The notes under the pieces are model-generated. The model did no database searches. It saw only the letters and a list, made by a program, of their open reading frames with translations, and had not been told where the DNA came from. From Fodinibius sp036381435 (GTDB lineage: Bacteria > Bacteroidota > Rhodothermia > Balneolales > Balneolaceae), in NCBI GenBank assembly GCA_036381435.1, contig DASVCW010000029.1, forward strand, positions 15,838 to 79,837: a stretch of 64,000 nucleotides of DNA, written 5' to 3'. Positions 1-8,245 of this stretch are shown piece after piece; position 1 is the first letter of the stretch; every line of letters starts with the position of its first letter. Both the position numbers and the translations under genes were made by a program.

Positions 1-466
1 CTCCAAACAGTTTTTGAGCCATTGAACGGGTAATAACTGCTTTATGAGGGCTGGTTAGCGCTTTTTCAGCATTACCTTTTAAAGTATTTACCGGAAATAT
101 TTCAGTGAAGTTTGAGTCGATCCAATAAACATTTTTAATTTCAATTGCTGCATTATTATGCGTAATTAAATATTCCCCTCCTCCCAAAATTTCTGTTACT
201 GTTTCAACACCGGGCAGTTTTGTTTCTAAAGTATGTGCCAGTCCGGGAAATGTTTCTGCAATGTAACTTCCATCATGGCCTGTAACAACACGGACAATAC
301 GTTCGGAGTCAGGAATAAAACGATCATAGCTAAGTTCATGGAGCACAAACAAGCCGATTATAAAACAAACTGCCAATCCGCTAGCCAAACTAACGATAGA
401 AATAACACTGGACATCTTTCGTTTCAGGATATTTCGCCAGGCAATTTTGATGTAGTTTCTAAGCAT
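1..466 (-). CDS. FtsX/MacB-like ABC transporter permease (partial, N-terminal part)
   Basis: The reverse strand reads from an ATG at 466 (MLRNYIKIAWRN...) to the window edge, about 155 codons, so the C-terminal part lies outside. The N-terminal pattern (positively charged RNYIKIAWRNILKRK, one membrane segment at about residues 20-43, then a periplasmic domain with HELSYDRF) matches the four complete paralogs that follow. It is the last visible gene of the minus-strand array, 71 bp after the stop of the next upstream permease. By family knowledge it is the membrane subunit of an ABC exporter or mechanotransmission system of the MacB/FtsX type. The substrate cannot be told from the sequence. 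Confidence 0.85.
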   Translation of the reverse strand, partial: MLRNYIKIAWRNILKRKMSSVISIVSLASGLAVCFIIGLFVLHELSYDRFIPDSERIVRVVTGHDGSYIAETFPGLAHTLETKLPGVETVTEILGGGEYLITHNNAAIEIKNVYWIDSNFTEIFPVNTLKGNAEKALTSPHKAVITRSMAQKLFG

Positions 467-537
467 GATTTTGTAAGTGGTCAATTGCTTGTTGCCAGTT
501 GTAGGTTGTTTGTGATATTGTTTTATTAGCTGATAGT

Positions 538-2946
538 TCATTCACTTCTCAAACTATCCACCGGATTCGCCAAGGCCGCGCGAATACTTTGCCAGCTTAC
601 AGTAGCTAAAGCAATGAGCAGGGCTAATGCTCCCGCCAGTAAAAATATGCCAACACCGATTTCAATTCGATAAGCAAAGTCTTGCAGCCATTGGTTCATA
701 AAATACCAGGCAATGGGTACGGCAATCACAAAGCCGATGAGCACCAGCTTTAAGAAATCTTTGCTAAGCAGGCCTACAATGTTTGAAATGGTAGCGCCCA
801 TCACTTTGCGAATGCCTATTTCTTTGGTGCGGCGTTCAGTTGCCAACATTGAAAGGCCGAATAATCCAAAAGAGGTAATTAACAGAGCAAAACCGGCGGC
901 ATAGCGGATAATGGTTTTCCATCGCTGTTCAGTCCTATAGGCTTGCTCTACAACCTCATCGAGGAACTGGTATTGAAAAAGACGTTTGGGGGCAACTTCG
1001 CTCCACGTTTTCCTAAGAAAATTCAAAGTGTTGGGAATATCTGAAGCTTTTATACGAACATATATATCGCTTACACCACCAAAAGTTTTGCTTGGAATAA
1101 GAATAGTTGGGGCTATTTCGTAACTTAATGGTCGATTATGGAAATTTTCTGTAACGCCAATTATCTGCAACCTATCTGCAGCTTGATTAAGTAATGAATT
1201 TCCCGTCAATATAAGATTTTTCTCCACCGCTGTTGTCCAACCCATTGCATTTACGAGCGCTTCATTAACAATTACCGGAAGTCCATTTACGGCTCGTTGT
1301 GATGAAAAACTACGTCCTTGTTTCAGTCTGATCTCTAAGGTTTCTAAAAAGTTTTCGCTTACGGGGATAGTTTGTACTTGTAACCTTTCTGTATCACTTA
1401 ATTCAATTTGTGCTTCAAGTCCCTGACCCCAAAAGCCAAAAGATGCCCCCGCAACTTCTTGGACTGCTTCATGTCGACTGATCTCTTGTCGATATGATTC
1501 GAGAATTTGTTGCCCCTCATTTGTGCTTCCCAATCCTGATATTTCTATAACCTGTTGTTGATTGAAACCCAGATTTTTTTTCATGAAATTGAGCTGCGCA
1601 GACATGATAAGGGTACCAATTATAAGCGCTATAGATAGAGCAAATTGTATAACCACAAGCGATTGCGTTATATGGTATGATTTTCCTGTGGTACTCTTTT
1701 TAGAAAGGATTCGCGACGGTTTGAAAAGTGAAAGTATTAATGCGGGATAGCTGCCTGCGATAAGTCCCACTCCAATGATTAGCAGAAGTAAAAAGCTCGT
1801 CATTTCAAGGGTTAAACGCAGCGTTAAATTAGTACCTGCCAAATTATTAAATGTGGGCAGAAAGGCTTGTGCTAAAGTTATTCCAACTACAACAGCAGCG
1901 CCTGCAGTAAGTACCGCCTCAGCCCAGAATTGAGTTCGAATTTGCATCCTGCCGGCACCCATAACTTTTCGCACGCCTACCTCCTTTGAGCGGGATTTAG
2001 ATTGCCCCAATGATAATGTGGTAAAGTTTATACAGGCAGTGAACAACACAAGTAATGCTATAAACAGCATAATATATGCATAGACCGGATTAGCAGGGGG
2101 TGAAAGTGCAGAACCTGAGATACCAGTTTGATGATGAATTGCAGTGAGCGGTTGAAGGCTAAGGCCCACCTTCTCAGCTTCTTCCCCAAAATGTTGCTCG
2201 GCAAAGTCTGTTAATTTTAGTTTCAACTCCTTAGATTTCGTTTTTTTATTTAACAGGACGAATGTTTCACCGAGCGGAAATTGCCATGAACTAAAGATTA
2301 GCCTCCTAAAGCTATCCGGCCAAGAATGTTTCACTGTTTTAAGTGGCAGGAGTACATTAAACTGCATTGAAGAATTTGTCGGTATATTTTCAACAACTCC
2401 GGTTACCTGTAAATTGATTTCTTCATCTTCAATCTTAACAGAAACAGATTGCCCAACAGGATTTGAATTGCTGAAATATTTTTGAGAGAATTCTTTGCTA
2501 ATCACTATTCCGTTTGGGGCAGTAAGGGCCTCTTTTGGATTACCTTTTAACAGATGGAATGTAAAAACTTCAAAGAATGAACCATCGACATAAAGAGCTT
2601 CTTTTTTTACATAAGAGTTATTATCTATAGCAATACGAATATCTCCAGCAGTAAGACGAACGGTTTTCTGGACTTCAGGAAAAGTGTTTTTCAAAGCCGC
2701 GGCGAGAGGAGCAGGTGTGTCGGCAGTTGGTCCCACATCTCCGTTCGGTTCTGTTAATAGGCGATTTACACGAAAAATGCGATCTGCCTTTTGATGAAAC
2801 TCATCATATGTCCACTCATTATGTACATAAAGAAAGAGCAGAATACAACATGCAATGCCCAATGCTAAACCGACTATATTTATAAGTGAGTACTTTTTCT
2901 TCCGTACCAGATTACGCCAAGCAACTTTGATGTAGTTTCTAAACAT
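538..2946 (-). CDS. FtsX/MacB-like ABC transporter permease, paralog 2
   Basis: An 802-residue protein with the duplicated MacB_PCD-FtsX layout. One N-terminal membrane helix (about 20-42) is followed by a periplasmic domain, then three helices around 290-410. The second half has a helix near 430-450, another periplasmic domain and three C-terminal helices. Motifs seen are RSKEVGVRKVMGAGR in the first half and ERRTKEIGIRKVMGA in the second, the coupling-helix region that contacts the ATPase. The last 70 or so residues (ending NPVDSLRSE) are almost the same in the three neighbouring complete paralogs. It carries no ATPase domain; the likely partner is the ATPase at 11248-11937. Substrate unknown. 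Confidence 0.93.
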   Translation of the reverse strand: MFRNYIKVAWRNLVRKKKYSLINIVGLALGIACCILLFLYVHNEWTYDEFHQKADRIFRVNRLLTEPNGDVGPTADTPAPLAAALKNTFPEVQKTVRLTAGDIRIAIDNNSYVKKEALYVDGSFFEVFTFHLLKGNPKEALTAPNGIVISKEFSQKYFSNSNPVGQSVSVKIEDEEINLQVTGVVENIPTNSSMQFNVLLPLKTVKHSWPDSFRRLIFSSWQFPLGETFVLLNKKTKSKELKLKLTDFAEQHFGEEAEKVGLSLQPLTAIHHQTGISGSALSPPANPVYAYIMLFIALLVLFTACINFTTLSLGQSKSRSKEVGVRKVMGAGRMQIRTQFWAEAVLTAGAAVVVGITLAQAFLPTFNNLAGTNLTLRLTLEMTSFLLLLIIGVGLIAGSYPALILSLFKPSRILSKKSTTGKSYHITQSLVVIQFALSIALIIGTLIMSAQLNFMKKNLGFNQQQVIEISGLGSTNEGQQILESYRQEISRHEAVQEVAGASFGFWGQGLEAQIELSDTERLQVQTIPVSENFLETLEIRLKQGRSFSSQRAVNGLPVIVNEALVNAMGWTTAVEKNLILTGNSLLNQAADRLQIIGVTENFHNRPLSYEIAPTILIPSKTFGGVSDIYVRIKASDIPNTLNFLRKTWSEVAPKRLFQYQFLDEVVEQAYRTEQRWKTIIRYAAGFALLITSFGLFGLSMLATERRTKEIGIRKVMGATISNIVGLLSKDFLKLVLIGFVIAVPIAWYFMNQWLQDFAYRIEIGVGIFLLAGALALLIALATVSWQSIRAALANPVDSLRSE

Positions 2947-2959
2947 GATTTTAAGTTTG

Positions 2960-3134
2960 AATTAGCATTTAGCTATCAGTGTTCAGTTTTAAAGCCTGGA
3001 GCAAGGAGCATGGCGTTTTCAAATAGCAAAGTAATTTCCGATACCAGTTATCAAATTTTGATATTTTACTGTTTAGGTCAATAACTGAAAACTTAAGAAC
3101 ACAATGCGCCCTGCCCCAAGCACTAGGCGCTACT
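2960..3134. repeat. Family A inverted-repeat element, no ORF (copy A1)
   Basis: The left arm contains GGAGCAAGGAGCATGGCG (2998-3015) and the right arm (about 3100-3134) the complementary kind of words (ATGCGCCCTGCCCCAAGC). Between them lie about 80 bp that are clearly related to the interior of the element at 8088-8245, including GATACCAGTTATCAA and a TTTGATATT.TACTG stretch. The stop codon of the permease ending at 3130 lies inside the right arm. It reads as a small non-coding element with terminal inverted repeats. Duplication along with the permease gene is an alternative explanation. Confidence 0.7.
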
Positions 3135-5508
3135 CACTCCGCAAACTATCCACCGGATTGGCCACAGCCGCACGAATACTCTGCCAGCTTACAGTAGCTA
3201 AAGCAATGAACAGGGCTAATGCTCCCGCCAATAAAAATATGCCAACACCGATATCAATTCGATAAGCAAAATCTTGCAACCATTGCTGCATAAAGTACCA
3301 GGCGAGGGGCACGGCTATCACAAAACCGATAATTACCAGCTTCAGGAAATCTTTGCTAAGCAGGCTTACAATGTTTGATACAGTAGCTCCCATCACTTTG
3401 CGAATGCCTATTTCTTTAGTGCGGCGCTCAGCGGTGAAGGTGGCCAGGCCGAAAAGCCCCATACAGGCCAGCAATACGGCAATAGCCGCGAAACCACCAA
3501 AAACTTGTGCCAAGCGTCGTTCCTCGCGGTACATCTCGGCAAATTCATCATCCAGAAAAGAGTAAACAAAAGGTTCATTTGTAAATTCTGCCCGTACCTC
3601 TTCAATATGGCGCAGACCTTCTTGTATATGGCCCGATGCCAAGCGAATGGCAACATCTTTAGGTGATGACCAACTTTCAGAATCAAATAACGTAAGAGCA
3701 ACGGGTTCTATAGATTGATGAAATGAAGCGATATGAAAATTTTCTACCACGCCGATTACTTCTCCCATTACATCACTGCCAAGGCTGAAAGGTTTGCCTA
3801 CCGCTTCTTCCGTTGACCAACCCATCGCTTTGGCAGCTGCTTCATTGATCATATAGGCTTGAGTTCGATCGGTAGTTCGCTCTTCTGAAAACTGGCGGCC
3901 GGCGGCCATTTCCATTTCCAGGGTTTCAATATAATAGTAATCTACCTCACCGGGCTTAAATGAGATTGATTCGGTAGTGTCGGCTTTGGTTGCCGGAGAA
4001 AGATTCTGGGGATAAAGGCCGAATGTTACATGGAATCTTCCCGGAATTGCATTGGATACAGTAGCCGATAAAATGGCCGGATGAGATACGATTTCGCTGC
4101 GAAAGGCCTTACTACCCTGGCCCGGAACAGAGGTCATAACAACTTGTTCTCCCTCGAACCCCAGATCTTTTTGCTGCGTGTAACGAAGCTGCATGAATAC
4201 AACTACTGTAGCAATAATCAGCGCCGCGGCTACAATAAATTGAACGATAACCAAACTTTTGCGTAACCAGGAACCCGAACTGCCTTTGGCTGAGTCGCCT
4301 TTTAGAACAAGCGCCGGATTAAAAGCCGAGAGATAAAATGCGGGGTATGAACCGGCTAAAAAACCTACAATCAAGGCTATGGCTGCCAGTATGACGAACC
4401 AGTCAAAACCGGCTTCGGAAAATGTCATATTCATACCGAACAGAACGTTAAAGGCAGGTAGTATCAAATATGCCAGGAAAAGAGCAATAATAAATGCGGC
4501 GGAGCTCATCAGAACCGATTCTCCGATAAACTGTTTTATTATTTGTGAACGTCCGGCACCTAGCGTTTTGCGAACCCCTACTTCCCGTGCCCGTTTTGCG
4601 GCTCGTGCCGTGGAGAGATTGATATAGTTTACGCAAGCGAGCAGCAAAATAAAGAGGGCAACCGAACTGAAAAGGTAAACGTAAAGCCACTGGCCGCTGA
4701 AGCCCTCCGAAACACTTAAATCTGAAAGGTAAAAATCGGAAATTTTCTGCGCGAAAAAGCCCGATTTTGATTCTTTTCCATAATGTCTGTCGACAAACGC
4801 CTCAAATTGTTTGTTCAATTCATTTATATCGGAAGCTTCATTTAATAAAGCGTAGGTGAAAAACATGTAGGAACGCCATGAATCTCCGTGGCTTTCGGCA
4901 TAATCAAGTGTGGATAAAGAGAGAACGGCGTTAAAATCAACGTAAGAATTATCATTTGATCGGGCAACGCCGGTAATTGTATAGGCTTGTTTTCCACGCT
5001 TTTTTGAGTAAATAATCTGCTCGATTGGGTTTTCACCTGGAAAATATTTTTCAGCCAGTTCCGCAGAGATAACGGCTGTATTCGGTTCGATTAGAGCCCC
5101 CTCGCGGTTGCCGCGAATAAAGGGAAATGAAAACATATTGAAGAAATCCTCGCCTGCATGAAATACACCGTCTTCTTCAAAATAATCCTGATCATCTATG
5201 CTGACTTCAGCTTCTCCCGGCCATAAAGTTATAACGGCTTTTTCTACCATGGGTACTTCTGCTTCTAACGCCCCGGCCAAAGGATAAGGTGTTGTGGTGC
5301 CCTTGCCCCAAAAAGAAGATTCTTTTCCGATTACTACAAGCCGATCTGCATATTCATAGAAGTCATCATGCGAGAGCTCGGAGCGCACATAGAGTGCAAT
5401 AAGAATGCAACAAGCAAAACCCACGGCCAGGCCGCCGACGTTAATGAAAGTATAGCTTTTGTTACGTTTCAAGTCTCGGAAGAGTATTTTTAAGTAGTTT
5501 CTAAGCAT
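3130..5508 (-). CDS. FtsX/MacB-like ABC transporter permease, paralog 3
   Basis: A 792-residue permease with the same two-half MacB_PCD-FtsX architecture as its neighbours. I place the start at the ATG at 5508 (MLRNYLKILFRDLKR), because every paralog begins with this M-x-(R/K)-N-Y-(I/L)-K pattern; 12 further in-frame codons upstream add nothing recognisable. Motifs are RAREVGVRKTLGAGR in the first FtsX domain and ERRTKEIGIRKVMGA in the second. Transmembrane helices cluster at about 22-43, 290-415, 425-450 and 680-785. Probably a subunit of the same exporter family as the ATPase and HlyD-type genes upstream in the array. Confidence 0.92.
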   Translation of the reverse strand: MLRNYLKILFRDLKRNKSYTFINVGGLAVGFACCILIALYVRSELSHDDFYEYADRLVVIGKESSFWGKGTTTPYPLAGALEAEVPMVEKAVITLWPGEAEVSIDDQDYFEEDGVFHAGEDFFNMFSFPFIRGNREGALIEPNTAVISAELAEKYFPGENPIEQIIYSKKRGKQAYTITGVARSNDNSYVDFNAVLSLSTLDYAESHGDSWRSYMFFTYALLNEASDINELNKQFEAFVDRHYGKESKSGFFAQKISDFYLSDLSVSEGFSGQWLYVYLFSSVALFILLLACVNYINLSTARAAKRAREVGVRKTLGAGRSQIIKQFIGESVLMSSAAFIIALFLAYLILPAFNVLFGMNMTFSEAGFDWFVILAAIALIVGFLAGSYPAFYLSAFNPALVLKGDSAKGSSGSWLRKSLVIVQFIVAAALIIATVVVFMQLRYTQQKDLGFEGEQVVMTSVPGQGSKAFRSEIVSHPAILSATVSNAIPGRFHVTFGLYPQNLSPATKADTTESISFKPGEVDYYYIETLEMEMAAGRQFSEERTTDRTQAYMINEAAAKAMGWSTEEAVGKPFSLGSDVMGEVIGVVENFHIASFHQSIEPVALTLFDSESWSSPKDVAIRLASGHIQEGLRHIEEVRAEFTNEPFVYSFLDDEFAEMYREERRLAQVFGGFAAIAVLLACMGLFGLATFTAERRTKEIGIRKVMGATVSNIVSLLSKDFLKLVIIGFVIAVPLAWYFMQQWLQDFAYRIDIGVGIFLLAGALALFIALATVSWQSIRAAVANPVDSLRSE

Positions 5509-5537
5509 GATCTTGTGTGTTGATTGTTTGTCAATTG

Positions 5538-5616
5538 TGGGCATGGGGCAAGGAGCATAGAGTGTGGTGCAGGGAGTGAGAACACCATGCTCCCTGCACC
5601 AAGCGCCATGCGTTCT
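5538..5616. repeat. Family A inverted-repeat element (copy A2)
   Basis: A compact pair of arms. The plus-sense words GCATGGGGCAAGGAGCATAG (5541-5560) and GTGCAGGGAG face the minus-sense words CCATGCTCCCTGCACC and AGCGCCATGCG (5584-5612). The transcript could fold into one long imperfect hairpin. It fills nearly all the space between paralogs 3 and 4. No ORF lies inside. Confidence 0.7.
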
Positions 5617-5619
5617 ATA

Positions 5620-8034
5620 CTATTCACTCCTCAAACTATCCACCGGATTGGCCAGCGCCGCACGAATACTCTGCCAACTGATAGTTACCAAGGCAATAAG
5701 CAGGGCCAGCACTCCAGCCAGTAAAAATACGCCGACGCCGATGTCAATTCTGTAAGCGAAGTCTTGTAACCATTGTTGCATGAAGTACCAGGCAATAGGC
5801 ATGGCTATCACAAAGCCTATAAGCACTAGCTTTAAAAAATCTTTGCTGAGTAGCCCTACAATGCCGGGAACACCGGCTCCCATTGCTTTTCTGATACCAA
5901 TTTCTTTGGTTCTCCTTTCTGCAGTGAAAGCAGCTAAACCAAGTAATCCAAGACAGGCAATGAGAATAGCAATACCGGTAAAAAGCCCGAAAATACGGGC
6001 AAGACGATGCTCGGAAGCATATTCCTGAGCAAAATCCTGATCTAAAAAGAAGTATTCAAAACTATAATCGGGGAAAAACTGCCGCCACATTTCGCGCGCA
6101 TGCTCAAGTACTTCAGAAGCCCGGCCGTTCTCAAAACGTACAGCGAAAACTCCGAATGCATCAGGATTTATATCCATCACCAAGGGGTCAATGTGCTCCT
6201 GTAAGCCCTTGTGATGATAATTTTCTACTACACCTATAACCAGCCCTTCCGGACTCCTCGAAGGTGATAAGATACTTTTCCCGATAGCATTTTCCGGCGT
6301 TCCCCAACCAAAAGCTTCGACTGAGACTTCATTAATGATGAGGGCGGTATCGATATCAGTAGCAAATTGTTTCGAAAAGTCGCGGCCGGCTATTATGTTG
6401 AGGCCGAAGGTTTCAACATAATCATGATCAATTGCCATGTAGTGGGTAGAGATGCTTTCCTCAGGTGAAGCATCGGCAGCATGAGCCACCTGGCCATTCC
6501 AGCCGGTTCGTCCCGGCACGGCATTTGAAGCTGAGACGCTAATTACAGCCGGATGCCGGGCAAGTTCTTGTTTAATCGTTTTATATCGGCCCACGCGGGT
6601 ATCCCAGTCGGTGCGCCTGGCATCTACTACCAATATATTCTCTTTCTGAAAACCCACATCCTGACTCTGCATGTAATCAAGTTGTTGCAATACTACCAGA
6701 GTACAAATAATGAGGGCGCTGGAGATTATGAATTGTGCAATCACCAAGCTTTTCCGCAAACGTCGTCCACCTGCAGTCGTTAATACACCCCGTAACGTTC
6801 GTGCTGTTTCAAATCGTGATAGTACCAGCGCAGGATAACTTCCTGCAATCATTCCTACTAGTACCAATCCTGCAAACAGCACTGCAATCGCTTCCAAACT
6901 CCATAGTGTATTGAAAGCCAATGTGCGGCCTGCCAATTCATTGAACAGAGGCATTGTTAACCGCGCTAAAATGAGTCCTGCGATCAATGCGCCAAACGTT
7001 ACCAACACAGCCTCACTCAAAAACTGAACAGCCACCTGCCTTCGTTCAGCGCCTACAGCTTTGCGTACGCCGACTTCCGTTGCCCGACGCATTGATCTGG
7101 CTGTTGCAAGATTCATAAAATTGACGCATGCAATGAGCAGAATAAAGACTGCAATCACAGACAATAGATAGACATAGGTGATATTGCCGTCTGGACCCAG
7201 GGAATTGCCACGACTTGAGTTAAGGTAGAGCTGCTGTAGTGGCTCGAGCTGAAGTTTGAGTGTATACCCCAGCTCTTCAATGCCTTCGCTTCGTTTCATA
7301 ACCAAGTTGGAAATTTCACTCCGTAAAGCTTTGGCTGAAGCACCTTTTTTCAGCAATACATAATTAAATACATTCAAATCAAACCATTCGCTACTAAAGT
7401 TTTCTTCGCACATTCCGGTATAGAGTGCGCAAATAGTTTCGAAGGAAGCCAATATGTCGAACTGAATGTGTGAATGCTCAGGCACCTTTACCACTGCAGT
7501 AACAGTAAATGTGAGTGAATCACCCATTATGAGTGACTTTCCAACAGCCCGTTTATTCCCAAAATATTTTTGGGCCATTTCCTGGGTGAGTACTAAAGAA
7601 TATGGCCTTTCTAAAGCAGTTCCGGCGTGTCCGTCCAGAAGCGGGAAAGAAAACACTTTAAAGAATGAATCGTCGGCATAGATCATATCTTCAAAGAAGC
7701 GCCGGTTGTTGTGTTTGACAGAGAAGCGGGGGTATGTGCGTAAATAAACGACTTCCTTTACAGCCGGATATTCCCTTTCAAGAGTGCGTCCCACCGGCCA
7801 TCCCACGCCCGAACCTTTTAGAAGCGATCCATTAGGTGTCGTAATATTCGAGCCTATCCTATAGATACGTTCTCCTTTCTCATGAAAATCATCATATGAA
7901 AGCTCGTTTTGAACATATAGTCCGATGAGAATACAAGCTGCCAGTCCCAGTGCCAGTCCACCTATATTGATTAAGGTATAGCCCTTGCTTCGTCTGAGAT
8001 TTCGAAAAGCAATTTTGATATAGTTTCTAAACAT
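5620..8034 (-). CDS. FtsX/MacB-like ABC transporter permease, paralog 4
   Basis: An 804-residue permease starting MFRNYIKIAFRNLRR at 8034. Two MacB_PCD periplasmic domains alternate with FtsX membrane domains; the coupling motifs are RATEVGVRKAVGAER and ERRTKEIGIRKAMGAG. The C-terminus ends in the array-wide NPVDSLRSE. It lies between family A repeat elements on both sides. Role inferred as for the other paralogs: an ATPase-coupled inner-membrane subunit of a MacB-like exporter with no visible substrate clue. Whether the five permeases form separate complexes or heterodimers cannot be read from the sequence. Confidence 0.93.
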   Translation of the reverse strand: MFRNYIKIAFRNLRRSKGYTLINIGGLALGLAACILIGLYVQNELSYDDFHEKGERIYRIGSNITTPNGSLLKGSGVGWPVGRTLEREYPAVKEVVYLRTYPRFSVKHNNRRFFEDMIYADDSFFKVFSFPLLDGHAGTALERPYSLVLTQEMAQKYFGNKRAVGKSLIMGDSLTFTVTAVVKVPEHSHIQFDILASFETICALYTGMCEENFSSEWFDLNVFNYVLLKKGASAKALRSEISNLVMKRSEGIEELGYTLKLQLEPLQQLYLNSSRGNSLGPDGNITYVYLLSVIAVFILLIACVNFMNLATARSMRRATEVGVRKAVGAERRQVAVQFLSEAVLVTFGALIAGLILARLTMPLFNELAGRTLAFNTLWSLEAIAVLFAGLVLVGMIAGSYPALVLSRFETARTLRGVLTTAGGRRLRKSLVIAQFIISSALIICTLVVLQQLDYMQSQDVGFQKENILVVDARRTDWDTRVGRYKTIKQELARHPAVISVSASNAVPGRTGWNGQVAHAADASPEESISTHYMAIDHDYVETFGLNIIAGRDFSKQFATDIDTALIINEVSVEAFGWGTPENAIGKSILSPSRSPEGLVIGVVENYHHKGLQEHIDPLVMDINPDAFGVFAVRFENGRASEVLEHAREMWRQFFPDYSFEYFFLDQDFAQEYASEHRLARIFGLFTGIAILIACLGLLGLAAFTAERRTKEIGIRKAMGAGVPGIVGLLSKDFLKLVLIGFVIAMPIAWYFMQQWLQDFAYRIDIGVGVFLLAGVLALLIALVTISWQSIRAALANPVDSLRSE

Positions 8035-8047
8035 GCATTGTTAATTA

Positions 8048-8245
8048 ATTAGCATTTGTTTTCAGTCATCAGCTTTGAATTCAAAAGCGTAGTGCATGGA
8101 GTAAGGTGCATGGCGTTTCAAACAGTAAAGTAATTCTTGATACCAGTTATCAATCTTTGATATTCTACTGCTTTAATCAATAATTGAAAACTTGAGAGCA
8201 CCATGCGCTCTGCTCCATGCCCCATGCACCATGCGCTACGCTCAC
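8048..8245. repeat. Family A inverted-repeat element, no ORF (copy A3, homologous to A1)
   Basis: The left arm TGCATGGAGTAAGGTGCATG (about 8093-8112) and the right arm ACCATGCGCTCTGCTCCATG (about 8199-8218) plus CCCCATGCACCATGCGCTACG are inverted relatives. The interior (GTAATTCTTGATACCAGTTATCAA...) matches that of A1. The right arm ends at the stop codon of the permease at 8242. Confidence 0.7.
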
